A DNA stretch of 64,000 nucleotides, taken from Rhabditoides inermis (lineage: Eukaryota; Nematoda; Chromadorea; Rhabditida; Rhabditidae). How positions within the stretch are numbered: position 1 is the stretch's first letter; every line of letters starts with the position of its first letter. Positions 49,920 to 61,826 of this stretch are shown here, piece after piece. The translations under genes and the position numbers were made by a program. The stretch spans positions 1,391,001 to 1,455,000 of the forward strand of contig CAWZYM010000402.1 in the NCBI GenBank assembly GCA_963966185.1, read 5' to 3'. Under the pieces are notes generated by a model. That model had not been told where the DNA came from, ran no database searches, and saw nothing but the letters and a program-made list of their open reading frames with translations.

Positions 49920-51640
49920 ATGTCGCACGGTCACGCACACGAACATGAACTGCACGGCCACTCGCACGAGCATGGTACCCTCGACGCATTATCGATTCAT
50001 CGATTGACTGCTTTCAGCGCCGGACAAGCCGGCGGTGCCCGCGATGCAGCCGCTGCGACAGGCGTGGTACTACTGGGCGCTGGTCGCTCTCCTCCTCGCC
50101 CAGGTTGGCGCTGTTCATCCCTCTTGTATATTTGAGCACCGCTGTCTAGGTGGCGTTCTCGGTGATGACCCACGTGCTGGTGTGCAACCTGACGATTGCC
50201 AACACGCTCTTCCTCCTCATCATCCTCGCTCACCGCGCATTCAACTTTACCGAGACGTCGCGCCCGCTGCTGCAAGGGTGCGTGGTTATCATTCAATCAA
50301 TCAAGCAATCATTTTTCATATCAAAACATTTATACAAACGTTGGTTTAGTGTGTGCGGATGCGTGGCGTTTGTGGCCGTGCTGTTTGTGAACATCACGCA
50401 CGCAATGGAGATGCTCACCGAGAACTTCACCGACGAGCCCAGCGACCACGTACACGACGACCTCGTGCCGTGTAAGTTGCGCATAGTGTTTCTTGGGAGA
50501 TCATTTAATTAAGACTGTTAAAACAATATGAACTACGCTTACTTGTATATTATGACGCACACATATGCAATGTATGTATATGGCCGTTGCAGACAACTAC
50601 TTCATCCTGTCCATCGTCGACGTGCTGCTCAAGCTGGTGATGCTCGCGTCGGCCAACGTGGGTTTGAATGGTTCGTGCGCCTACTCCCTGTTCTAGCTCC
50701 CGCAACTCGGACTCGCGTTGCCGTGCCGTCTCGTGCTGCACACATTGGCACCGCTGGTGCGTCGAGTTTATCGATTGACAGTGTATTGTTGATGATTGAT
50801 TGCAGGTGGTGATCGGCATGTACCTGTCGTCGTCGCTGCACATTCACAGCTGGGCGTGGGAGCACCGCGATCCGATCGCCGCCGTAACAGAGACGCTCGT
50901 TTTTGTCGCCTGCATCATCCCTGCGTGTGAGTTTTTAATTATTAATTATTGTATGTTTTTATTCATCATCATCATCATCATCATCACAATATGGTCATTG
51001 CTATCGAATTGATTGATGTTATTTGTGTCCCAGTCCTCGAGCTGAAGCCGTACATTTTCGCCGACGAGCCCACGTCGTTCGACACTGACAGCTTCCAAAA
51101 GGACATTGAGAAAAACGTGAGTGTATGTATTACTTTCTATCGATTGTTTTGATTTGTTTGTAGTTCGATAACGTATCGTGCGCGCACATTCACGTCTACC
51201 GTCTCTGGCCGGGCAGTCGGTTCGAGGCGCTCATTCACATCAACATCAAGGTGATCTTCTGATCCGTTATTTGAATGTTGTTTATTCTCAGTGTTTGTTT
51301 ATTTACATTGTGCGTTCTCTGTCTGATTGTTGTGGGTTGACAGGTTGACAAGGCGGAGGCCGGTTGGACAGTGGCCGCGCAACGCAAATACACCGACGTC
51401 AGCAAGCACATCACCTCCGTTCTCAGCAAGGGCGGCGCGCAAAAGGTGTTTTTTTTTGGTTTATTCATCGGTTGTATTTTTTTGTTTATTTGTTGACATG
51501 TACATTTGCAGGTGGTTGTGGAGCCTCGATTCGTGGATCCGGACGACGACACGACTTGGGTTGGGTGTGTGGGCGAGACGTGTTTCCGGCAGGACCGCGG
51601 CTGCTGCAAGAACAACAACGACGAGACGGCGTCCGTCTAG
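49920..51640 (+). CDS. Divergent CDF/ZnT (SLC30)-like membrane protein
   Basis: Coding exons: 49920-49974, 50018-50103, 50150-50277, 50350-50471, 50593-50657, 50697-50756, 50806-50926, 51034-51116, 51164-51250, 51344-51445, 51512-51640. They total 1038 nt, 345 aa. The N terminus is His-rich (MSHGHAHEHELHGHSHEH), as in zinc transporters. About six hydrophobic segments follow (YYWALVALLLAQVAFSVMTH, LTIANTLFLLIILAH, VCGCVAFVAVLFVNIT and others). A cytosolic C terminus contains CAHIHVYRLWPGSRFEALIH, very like the CDF C-terminal domain. The HxxxD/DxxxD metal-site motifs of membrane helices 2 and 5 are not seen, so transport is doubtful. The extreme C terminus is Cys-rich (CVGETCFRQDRGCCK). The family call rests mainly on the His-rich start, the topology and the C-terminal motif. 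Confidence 0.65.
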
Positions 51641-52238
51641 CACTCATTCCCCTCAGCCATGACAGGTTTCTGATTCTCACTTGCTACGGCCATAGCGTCA
51701 TTCTTCCCCTAGCATTTACCGTACAATACGGCCGCGTTCACATATCATGTCATTCACCATTCATATTGTGTCTTGGTTTTTTTGTGAGCTTAATAATCCC
51801 GTCACCCTGTGTTTGTATTTTAATACGGTCCGAATGATTGTGAGGCCATTGAATTTGTATTGTGATCGGTTTTTGTTCCATATTTGCTTTATGCAAGACA
51901 TGCGTCCAAATGCATGAACTAACCCATTGAGAAGCTATGCTCTCCTAACTGTGATCGACCAGATTCATAAAGAATATTTACTCATAAGTATGTTTATTAA
52001 TTACATGTTCGACATATAGTGCAATAAGCTAATGTACAATATTAGTATTGACCCAAACAAAAACTAGAAGGACCCATTGTCCACGAGAACAGAAATAAAG
52101 CCTACTTCACAACGCTACCGTATTCCAAGGAAAATGCAAATTTGGTGGATAAGGATTATTAATGAGGTGATGAGAAAGATGGTGATCGGAGATATGAGAA
52201 TGAGATGATTGCGGGAAATGTACAGAGTAAGAAGAGAG
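51641..52238. other. Convergent 3' ends of the CDF-like and zinc-finger genes
   Basis: A minus-strand AATAAA at 51993-51998 fits the zinc-finger gene and a plus-strand AATAAA at 52094-52099 fits the CDF-like gene. The transcripts would overlap by about 100 nt. I see nothing else. Confidence 0.5.
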
Positions 52239-53705
52239 CTAGTCGTCGCGCTGCGACTTGGCCATTTGGGGGAAGCAGGCGAGGAGGTTCTTGCGGATGG
52301 CAGCCCTTTGCTCCTCATTCGGCGCCGCACTCTCACACTGTGCACCCGGCACGCATAGCATAGTGTGACGCACTACCGCCTGCCGACCTAAACATCCGTG
52401 AACAACAACCGTAAACAAACAAGTAAACGCGACTCACGGGGCTTGGTGATGCCGCATCCGGAGCAGCGGTGCTGTCCGGGGCCCTCGAAATGGGTGCGCG
52501 CGTGCGAGTAGGCGACCGAGCGGCCCATTATGCGCATATTACACAGTTTGCAGCGCCACTGTAACACGGGATGTAAACAACAATAACAACAACAACACTC
52601 ACGTCCTCTTTGCTGAGCTGCTTGACTCTTTTTGATTTGTCGATCTTGCCTCCGCTCCCGGCCACAGCACCGGTGCTCTTGCGACGCGGCACGGGCTTGG
52701 GGGTCCTGAACAAACTAGACATGCAAATCACAATTAATCACAACCCCAACCTCTTAGTGCTGTGTACTCCGAGCGAAAGGTCCGTATCGAGAGCGTAGGA
52801 GGCAGAGTTGGCCGAGGAGTTGGACGAAGAGGGCTGGTCGTGGTGGTGGAAAAACAGTTGCAGGTCGAGCATATGATCCTGCACCGGCGGCAGACTGTGC
52901 GCCACATCCATTGGCTGAAAATGCGCGAGATACGGTATAGGCTACCAAAACTATACCCGAAATATATGAAATATAGTGATTAGAGAGCACCGCAACCCAC
53001 CTCGGACTTGACAGAGGTGAAGAGATCATTGGGCAGGGCGGGCGGCTCGGTGGGCAGGTTCGAGTCGTCAAAGCCGGCAAAGGTGTGGAGCTGAGCGGCG
53101 AAGGGGTCGGGGAAGGACTGTGCGTGCATCTCGGCCAGTTGCGCCAGCGACGCGGGTAGGGGAGAGGGCGGACCGCCGGCCGGCGGCGGCGGCGCCACAC
53201 CTGACACGATCTGCTCCAGACGCTCCTGCATCGTCGGCTCCGTCGGCGTCGGCACAGACTGCGCGACGGGCGTCTGCGATACAGAGTTAGTGCATGAACT
53301 CATTTGCATACGTACCGTTTGTGGGGCCCTCTCAGGTGTCCTAACCCTCTTTGGAGGTGGAGGCGGGGTGGATGCGCGAGTGGCTCGCTTTGGTTGAGGC
53401 GACGTGGGAGCTGCGACAGGGGGCGGGGGTGCGGGTGCGGGTGGAGCGGCAGGCGCTGTCTCCACCTTCTCTGGCTCGGCCACTTCGCGTCGCTCGTCCA
53501 GGTCGGCGAGTCGCTTGCGCATCGACTTCAACTCCTGACCGAACGCTACGTCGTTAACGAACGACACCTCGAACATGCCCTTAGACACGAACATCTGCAA
53601 GCGATGAGAAATGACTGAGTGGCCGTGTTCGAGAATGAGTCTCACCTGTAGAATATCACCCATACTACTCGGGTCGTTGAGCTTCACCACCACAAACTCC
53701 GCCAT
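52239..53705 (-). CDS. Unrecognised zinc-finger protein with Pro-rich linker
   Basis: Coding exons: 53705-53646, 53594-53316, 53273-53001, 52914-52751, 52705-52603, 52558-52438, 52387-52239. They total 1149 nt, 382 aa. The N terminus (MAEFVVVKLNDPSSMGDILQ) leads to a short charged helix (ELKSMRKRLADLDERREVAE). A proline/alanine-rich segment follows, with a basic KRATRAS...PPPPPKRVRT patch. After a histidine cluster (FFHHHD) comes a basic stretch (KIDKSKRVKQLSKED). The zinc-binding region is WRCKLCNMRIMGRSVAYSHA then RTHFEGPGQHRCSGCGITKP and a trailing RHTMLC: one C2H2-like finger followed by a CxxC-x(n)-H-x3-C knuckle. A nuclear DNA- or RNA-binding role is inferred. I cannot name a family; it may be nematode-specific. 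Confidence 0.7.
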
Positions 53706-54262
53706 CTGAAAATTACGAATATATATATATAGAAACGTCAGAAAATACGACGCGGTCAGGTACTATCGCGGGCGCGCTAAATATAACGAGGATAATAATA
53801 ATGTAAAAAGCGCGGCCGTCGCGTCGAAAGGGTGTTGACGGTTTGGTATTGAGAGAGGCCGGTCGAATAGCGCGCTCGCATTCTCGGCTCTCTCGACCTT
53901 GTTGCGCATAGACAGACTCTCTCTTCTTGCTGATCGATAATGCACACGCACAGCGCAGGCGCGGGTCGAATGGCTTATTCAACCGACGCATGAACACAGC
54001 GGACGAGACAGAATATTATAATAAATAAGGATTAGATATTAGCAATGACAATAACTATTCTAGTAAGTATTTATGAAAACTATTTTCTTTTAATCCATGA
54101 GTAGAATAAACCCACGCCACAGACGTCCATTGACCCCTAATGTATACAAAGACACGGCCCGGCCGTAGTGTCACGTCATTTGTTCACTGGCCGGTAAAGC
54201 TCAGACGCACGCTACGCATCAGTTCCGCGTCGCGGTTGGCTCAAGCAATTTAGCAAAACTTG

Positions 54263-54334
54263 TGCTAGCGAAAGGGATCGAACCCGCGGTGAACAGATAA
54301 TTGACAGTGCTCGCTAGACACTAGGCTAAGTGAT
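54263..54334 (-). repeat. tRNA-like sequence (probable SINE head or tRNA pseudogene)
   Basis: On the minus strand it has A box-like TAGCCTAGTGTCTAGCG and an intact B box GGGTTCGATCC. The arms do not fold into a complete cloverleaf. Confidence 0.55.
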
Positions 54335-54542
54335 CATGACTTGATCTTTGACGCGCGCAGCGCGTCACCCCCAAGGCATACTCAATTTCCTCTATCCCAA
54401 TACGATATACTCCATAGTATGTGTTTTTTTGTTAGAATATCATTTGACAAGACTTATGAGTATGATACAAGAAATAAATATCGGTTGCGGCTTCCAAAAT
54501 ATCCAAAACAACTTTTCGCTCATTCTGCCACTAAACGTGTTT

Positions 54543-54591
<49 letters not shown>

Positions 54592-54600
54592 ACGACGACG
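54543..54600. repeat. (ACG)n trinucleotide repeat
   Basis: About 18 units; not in a credible coding exon. Confidence 0.95.
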
Positions 54601-55241
54601 GTGTGCATCACGTAGGCCCCGCCCACTGCACTCTGCGCTCATTGGTCGCCCGGCCCACTGTCTGTGCAATCTGATTGGTCGAACGCTCATGCCCCGCCTC
54701 TCGCTCAGCCACTCTCACATCCCGGCCTCTTGGCTCTCTCATGAGCGTACGCTCTCTGCGCGCTCTCTCTTCTTCCAGCCGAGCATGCCCCGCTTTTCGA
54801 TCAGCCACTCTCTTTCTCTCCAGACCGTCTGATTCTCTCACTTGCGCACGCTCTCTGCGCGCGCTCTTCTTTCTCGTGCGAGCCAGGAATGGCCGGCCTG
54901 AAATCAAATGGATCGATCGGTGAGGAGAGGGCGAGTGAGAGAGCTCGGCAGTTAAAGAACGTGCGAATAGGGGAGGAGCAGAGCAGTGCGGGTGAGGCTG
55001 CTTTGATCTCTGTGCCACAACTTCCCAATTCTAACAGTAATACTATCATTAACATAATATAATAAGGAAGATCAGTTTAACGCACTCGGCTCTGCAATTA
55101 CAATTCATGACCGAGGTTTCAGTGGCTCAAAATCTAATGAAGTGTGTTTTATATGATACGTATATGCATACACAATGATTCCAAAAGCAACATTCGAATT
55201 CATTTGGAAACATCGCAAAACATTCGCAAAACAAACTGGCA

Positions 55242-55311
55242 GATATGAAGATCGAACGCGCCTGGTTAGTACCAGTACGCCCTCACCCTACCACTTGAGC
55301 TATTCCACATC
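55242..55311 (-). repeat. tRNA-like sequence (probable pseudogene)
   Basis: Minus strand, 70 nt. The acceptor ends pair over seven positions with wobbles and the B box GCGTTCGATCT is recognisable, but no good anticodon stem forms. Confidence 0.5.
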
Positions 55312-55335
55312 ATGATGAAACTTCTTTGAGAATAT

Positions 55336-55500
55336 GGGGTGGCTAGCGCAGTGGATGTGCGCGCAGCTATCATGCGGAAGGTCCCGAGTTCAATCCTCTC
55401 GGCGGCCAATGATGTACCGCTAGTCACGGTGGAGTGACGACCACCCTCACAGCTTTCGTGAGCCTCTAGTCAGAAGTCTGTGACGTCATCTGATCCAAAT
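55336..55500 (+). mobile_element. tRNA-derived SINE, family 3
   Basis: A-box-like GGCTAGCGCAGTGGATGTGC and B box GAGTTCAATCC in a 72-nt tRNA-like head. About 90 bp of body follows. Only one copy was noticed in this window. Confidence 0.5.
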
Positions 55501-56704
55501 TCATTGCATTAATCGATGGAGCCCTTGTAAGCAGCTAGCGATTTGTACTCGAGAGCCTTAGGTCAGTCCCCTTATTGGGTAGGTCGACGGTTGTATAACT
55601 TGAAACTGCTGATAAACAAACTTTTAACGGTACATGTAGGGGGTCCAAGCTGCCCGCGCGCGCTGGTTCTGCGCACATTTGGGTATTCGTGCGCACCGCG
55701 CGCAAAACTCAAAACTGTGATGCGCCCTTTTCAGGAAACTATTTTCAGATCATGATTGTTCGAATGACACCTTGTTTGCCAAATTCGGTCAACATATTTT
55801 TGTAATCGCTCTAGTGATATGCTAAAAGCTTGTACAGAGATGATCTTTAGTTCAAAACATGCGTTATGATTGTGTCCACCCTGCTGTCCGGTTTAGCATA
55901 TCAAAGCAATTGATAGTGCATCAGAATATCACAAAAGGTGAATGCGCTCATCCACTCTCATGACTGTTTTCCGTCTGCCTCTCTCGAGAGCGCGCGCTCT
56001 CTGCGCACCCTCTCACTTTCCCGCGCGATTCGAGTAGTCGATAATCAAGCAGCCGGTAGGGGTGATAGGGCGAAAAAGTGGCCATTTTCGTCGCGCAAAG
56101 AATACGCCATAGAAGGAATACGGTTGAGAATTTTGGAAAACAAATGTGAAATATGAGACCATACACACATCAGACAATCAAATGAGCCTAAGTGGGTCGG
56201 TTTTGACCAAGTTGAAAAATCAGCTTGGATCCCCTAGGTACATGCTTTCGCGATATTACATGATAATTAGTGAAGAATGGCTAGTTTACTCGTAGTAGAA
56301 CTTCATTTCGACTAGCTAGTAACTTGCTAGGTAATGGAACTGCTTAGAAGATGAAGGGAAGAAGATAGAAATTTGTAACGTGTGTAGCGCGCGTCAATGA
56401 GCGACCGGCAGACGCGTGAGCGATTCGACCAAGCTATTTCGAAGGTTTCTATTTTAGATACATTCGTATATAACACAACATTTCCGGCAACACATGATCT
56501 ATCAGTTTCAAAAAAGCGGGAATCACAGAAACTATTTTATAATTTCAAACCAGTGAATATTACTATGTAGATGTTGTAGTGTTGTATAAGTTATTTGTAT
56601 TTTCAATCATGACATTCTGACCAGTGAGTTTGTAATATGTATGTTTTATTTTCGTAATTCACCAATGTGAATTTTTTTTTTCGAAATTTGAGAAAAGGAC
56701 ATCC

Positions 56705-57083
56705 ATTCTCTTTCGAAAAGTACGTAAGTAAAGAGAAGAGGTTTGTCTGGATCTGATTCAACAAAAGCACATGCATAAAATCTCTTTGCAGCTGACTAAA
56801 ATATCAAAACAAACCTGCTCTCTCGAATATATGAAAATAGAACATAAATATTATGCATTATGATAATTTATTTATAGTGAATTATAACAAAAATTTGGTC
56901 TATTTCACAGTCACCTTACAATCTATATTTTTTAACGTGTAAAAACACATTTAAGAGTGATTCGAAAGAGCAGGTTTGTTTTGATATTTTAGTCAGCTGC
57001 AAAGAGATTTTATGCATGTGCTTTTGTTGAATCAGATCCAGACAAACCTCTTCTCTTTACTTACGTACTTTTCGAAAGAGAAT
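56705..57083. repeat. Foldback element with 124-bp inverted arms
   Basis: The arm 56705-56828 and the reverse complement of 56960-57083 differ at one position. The spacer is 131 bp and AT-rich. The ends read ATTCTCTTTCGAAAAGTACG...CGAAAGAGAAT. No clear target-site duplication is visible and no coding capacity is present, so it is a MITE-like or foldback element, or a source of double-stranded RNA. Confidence 0.95.
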
Positions 57084-57615
57084 CTACTCTGAGCTTGATT
57101 TTCTGTAACATAGGAGATGCGTTGGGTGTGCGTCGCGTGCATTTAAATTCACGCAAATCAGTGAACGCGCGCCGGGCCGTGAAAGACAATTGCCAACCGA
57201 TAAAAAAACATACACGGCCTTCTCTCTGATGTCACTCATAAAATACACTAACATAATTTTTTCTGTGCGCAGATAATTTTACGGAATCGAATAGGTGATT
57301 TTTGTTGTCAATTTTTCAAAGGCACTCTTAGCTTTCGTCACAATGTTGTATGGCGGAAGGATTTCTACCCTAATAAAGATGTAAGTAGACGATAATTGTG
57401 CGGAGATGAACGCCAACGCATTTGTTATCATTTCGGAAATACGTTCATATTTCAGAACGATTTTGTTGAATGATAGGACCCATTATACTTTCACGCTGAC
57501 GCTGACGCGTGCCTCCCGTGCAAAAGATGCACCTATCGATTTTGATCACGCTGCGTCAACGCTCACGCTGCTATCTGGCTACTGTCTCTGGCTACTTGCA
57601 AGGACCGCTGAGAGT

Positions 57616-57618
<3 letters not shown>

Positions 57619-57661
<43 letters not shown>
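57619..57661. repeat. (GA)n microsatellite
   Basis: About 21 GA units in intergenic DNA. Confidence 0.95.
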
Positions 57662-57664
<3 letters not shown>

Positions 57665-58414
57665 TGTAAGTGAGTAAAAGGAAAAAAGTGAAAAAAGAAT
57701 TATGTAGGAGAGAGATAGTTTTGAGACAGAAAATGAAAGAGAAACAAATTACAAAAATATTATTGCTACCAAGTTTTAAAGTGTATTTAAATTTAATAAA
57801 GCATATTAATATTATATAACCCTTACAAATGGATGTCGTGTGTTAGCAGGAAGATGCGAGTGAATCCTGAGTGAAGATAGGAAGGATACGAGTGGAGTGC
57901 CACAGAAAAGTGATCTTTTTTCCACTGCCGTATGTGGTCGATCACAGTTGAATGATGGCGCGCGCTTGTTCCATCCGTTGAGGATTTGAAATGTGCATCT
58001 CACTCTCAGTCTCTTACTTATAGAAACAAGAACTAAACAGGAAGATGCTGGAAAATGGGGGAGAGTGAAAGTGCCGCACTTCGCCCTCTAAGTATTGCAC
58101 AACAGGCTAACTTGTTGTCGTTTCGCAGTTCAATACTACGATACTACCAGTATTTCCAAAAGAGTTTTCGATTACTGGAATAGGAATACGCTGTTTTAGA
58201 AGTTATCGATTGATAGATATTTACAGTTGCCGTTTTACAATTGCCCAAATTACAAAACAACCGTTCGTTACGTAACTACGGTGAGTAGAACAAACTGAAT
58301 TGATTGAACGGAGCTCTTTTTCGAACGGAGTTAGTTGCAAAACCGAGCGCTCATATTTTGCATTTGCAACTTTACAGTTTTTTCCCGAAGTCGTACTCCG
58401 CGGCCGCATTGGCT

Positions 58415-59034
58415 AGTGAGAGTGTCTATTGAGTTGTCGTTAGTGTATATTGGTAGACAGGTGTCTAATTGATAGGTATGCATCATTAGAATAGAAAGTT
58501 CTGAATGGGAGGTAGAAAGAATGGCCGGGCCGCATCGGATTCAGAGTGGTGGCCGCAGTGGAAAGCGAGGGCCACGCACGGTATACCGGGCCAGTGAGAG
58601 TGTCTATTGAAATGTCGTTAGTGTTTTCTGGTAGACAGGTGTCTAATTGACAGGTATGCTTCATTGGAATAGAAAGTTCTGATTGGAAGGTAGAAAGAAT
58701 GGCCGGGCCGCATCGGATTCAGAGTGGTGGCCGCAGTGGAAAGCGAGGGCCACGCACGGTATACCGGGCCAGTGAGAAAGTCTATTGAAATGTCGTTAGT
58801 GTTTTCTGGTAGATAGGTGTCTAATTGACAGGTATGCTTCATTAGAATAAAAAGTTCTGAATGGAAGGTAGAAAGAATGGCCGGGCCGCATCGGATTCAG
58901 AGTGGTGGCCGCAGTGGAAAGAGAGGGCCACGCACGGTATACCGGGCTAGTGAGAGTGTCTATTAAAATGTCGTTAGTGTTTTCTGGTAGACAGGTGTCT
59001 AATTGATAGGTATGCTTTATCAGAATACACACTT
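58415..59034. repeat. Tandem repeat, 178-bp unit, about 3.5 copies
   Basis: Units begin at 58415, 58593, 58771 and 58949, each exactly 178 bp apart and over 95% alike by eye; the fourth is cut at about 59034. Each starts AGTGAGAGTGTCTATTGA and ends CACGCACGGTATACCGGGCC. Open frames on the minus strand repeat with the same period and are not genes. Confidence 0.95.
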
Positions 59035-59337
59035 CTGAAAAAAATTGATTGTTAATTCTTACATATTTTATTGCCTTCAGCCTGCGTGCCCTCTCTCACC
59101 TCCTCTACAACCATGTTTCCCGTGTCATATACCCTTTCCATCCACCTCCGAGTGGACACTGTCTACTGTCGTCCTTCTGTCCGACCGTTGCTGTCTGACG
59201 ACGACTACTAAGGGAGACAGTCCTCCATCAACGAGAACACCGTCCACGTGTTAGGATGCTATTGTAGTTGTAGATAAACATATATTGAATGTGATTTAAA
59301 TTTGAAAACGCAACAACGCGATACACAACTTTCTTCT
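59035..59337. other. Spacer between satellite repeat and LINE
   Basis: About 300 bp with no recognised feature; an acceptor-like ttcttctacag (59330-59340) lies at the start of the LINE homology. Confidence 0.4.
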
Positions 59338-61700
59338 ACAGTATTTGTGGACTACCGCAAGGGAGATTATACCGCAATGTGTCATGACCTCGCAGCTGTT
59401 GACTGGGTTTCAATTTTCTCAAATTGTTCTGATATAGACGAAAGGTACAATAAATTCGTCCAACACATTCAAAATTCAATAGATTTACGTGTCCCAAAAC
59501 GAACAGTCTCAAGCGCGAAGAAATTTCCCAAGTGGTTACAAAAAAAGAAACTTCATATTCGGAACTTGTATGATATTCAAAAACGAACTCGGGATCCAAG
59601 ACATATAGACGCTTATAAAAATGCTACGAAACAATACAAAAAAGACGTGCGTTGCTATTTTATAGAACGAGAGCGCAACATTCTCAGAACTGCTTTACCA
59701 ACGGGTTATTGGAATTACATCAAAAATAAAACGTCTGAAAAATCCGATATTCCCAACATTTCGGATGGTTCTCGTTCAGTTTCTGATGATTTTGAAAGAG
59801 CGCAACTTTTCAATAAGCAATTTTCAGATGTTTTCACTCGCGATAAAGTTGCTCGATTATGATTTGGAACCCGACAGAGTTTATGAATATCTAAAACGTT
59901 TCAAAAGAAAATTATCATGTGGACCGGACGGCATTCCAAGTATTGTACTTCAGTCTTTGGCACTCGTTTTGGCTCTTCCTCTATCTATCTTATTCAAGGA
60001 AACCCTAAGTACTGGAAATATGCCACAACTGTGGAAACAATCCATAGTAGTTCCGGTTCACAAAAAGGACAATCCATCATTGGTAACAAATTATCGTCCG
60101 ATATCTCTTACATGTACAAGCTGTAGGGTGTTTGAGAGGATTCTTGTATTTGAAATGCGCACTCATTTATGGGCAAATAATCTCATATCCCCACAACAAC
60201 ATGGTTTTCTCAATGGACGGTTTATGTTTGATTATGTTTCCTATCTAGTGAAAGAGCTCGGAAAAAATAGAATCGTTGACAGCATTTACCTGGATTTAGC
60301 AAAAGCTTTTGATACTGTATTTCATCGAAGATTATTGCAAATCTGCGAATCCTACGGGTTTGGTGGTGATCTTTTGCGGTGGTTAACAAATTACTTGATC
60401 GGTAGACAACAACGAGTACGGATAAATGATTCGCTGTCTGACTGGCTAGAGGTTCTGTCTGGTGTGCCTCAGAGAAGTGTGGTTGGTCCCCTTTTGTTCC
60501 TGCTGTATGTAAATGACATCGGAGATTTTATTGAAAACTGTCATTTTCTGATGTATGCTGATGACCTAAAACTATATCTTTCCTCTGGTACACCAGGTTT
60601 CGAAATAAAACTTGAATTAGCCCTACATGTCATCTCGAATTTCTTCAAACATAGGCAGATGACACTTTCAGTTTCCGAGTGCGAATGTATGCATTTCGGA
60701 AAACAGAATCCGAAGAAAACCTATACATGCGAAGGGCAGTCTTTACGATCAGTCACTAACATCAGAGACTTAGGTATTCAATTGAACTATGATCTAGACC
60801 CCTCAAGTCATTTATCGAAACAAATACGAAAAGCTTCCGCTTTATCAACTCTTGTTCCCAAAACCTTCTCTTATTCTCAAGACCTATTTAAAAACTTCTA
60901 TATGTACAAAATACGACCCATACTAGAGTAAGGTAGTGAAGTGTTATGTCATATGAACATATCATGTTGTAACGATCTTGAAAAAGTGCAACGTAAATTT
61001 ACAAAGACAATTTTACCTAAGATGTGCTATGTGGATAGATTACGTGTTCTTGATCTAGAGACATTGTTTTTGAGGAGAATGAAAAACAGTTTGTCACTAG
61101 CGCATAGCTACATTCATGGTCACATTAAAGCAGATAATCCTTTCACTGTAGCAAGCACAGCTTCGAGATCATACAGAACACGTTCGAATGGTCTCAAATT
61201 ACTCACAAACGCAAAAACTACTGTAGAACAATCATTTTTAAAATACACAGTCGTTAACGTTTGGAATTCACTTCCGAGTGACGTGGTCTCTGTTCATGAA
61301 AAACCCCTATTCCGAAAGAGACTAAATGATTTAATAAACTTCCATAGTAAAAACGGAACGGTTTCAACACTAGTTTGTATAAATGATCCAACCAGGTTCT
61401 AGGTAATCTTAACTAACATATGAAGCTGGATTATTCATTTAGTGAGAAGTGGTGGCAAACGGCATAACCTGGTCCGTTTTCCTCACTCTCCTCTGTCCCA
61501 TATCGAGTGGCGAGACTTCGTCTTTCCGCATAGATCACGTTTAAATACTGATCTCTGGAAAGCGTAGTTGTGCCGGGTCGACGAGGGTCTGTCAACGTCG
61601 ACAAGAGCTGCTTACACTCTCTTTTCGTCATGTTGTATTTCTCTCTGTGTACCCCCACATGCACTATGAATAAACATATTATTATTATGTATAATAATCC
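59338..61700 (+). mobile_element. Non-LTR retrotransposon (CR1/jockey type), 5'-truncated and inactivated
   Basis: The reverse transcriptase is recognisable from about 59880. Blocks include SCGPDGIPSIVL, VVPVHKKDNPSLVTNYRPIS, IYLDLAKAFDTVFHRRLL, GVPQRSVVGPLLFLLYVNDI and the catalytic YADDLKLYLS. A C-terminal domain runs to 61402. The copy is dead: the upstream endonuclease domain is missing. There is a frame change between the frame ending near 59862 and the one opening before it. A TAA at 60929-60931 interrupts the reading between RPILE and GSEVLCHMN. The 3' end has AATAAA near 61669 and a short ATT-rich tail. Neighbouring genes are intron-rich; this element has none. Confidence 0.9.
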
Positions 61701-61767
61701 TCACTCAACATCCATACAAGGAACCATACATACACGAACCCGGGTCCGGCTCTTCTTCCTATTTTAG

Positions 61768-61788
61768 GCCGGGCGACACCAGGTAAGG

Positions 61789-61826
<38 letters not shown>

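Larger units (their letters stand above)
53706..58414. other. Gene-poor, repeat-rich block
   Basis: No spliced coding model could be assembled. It includes an (ACG)n tract (54543-54600), three tRNA-like sequences (54263-54334, 55242-55311, 55336-55500), a long foldback element (56705-57083) and a GA tract (57619-57661). The open frames are short and are explained by the repeats. Confidence 0.6.

Noticed and set aside
54341..54832. Open frame with a poly-Asp run
   Set aside because: Produced by the (ACG)n repeat; no splice context or homology.
58440..59032. Three nearly identical minus-strand open frames of about 75 codons
   Set aside because: They recur with the 178-bp period of the tandem repeat and have no other coding signs.
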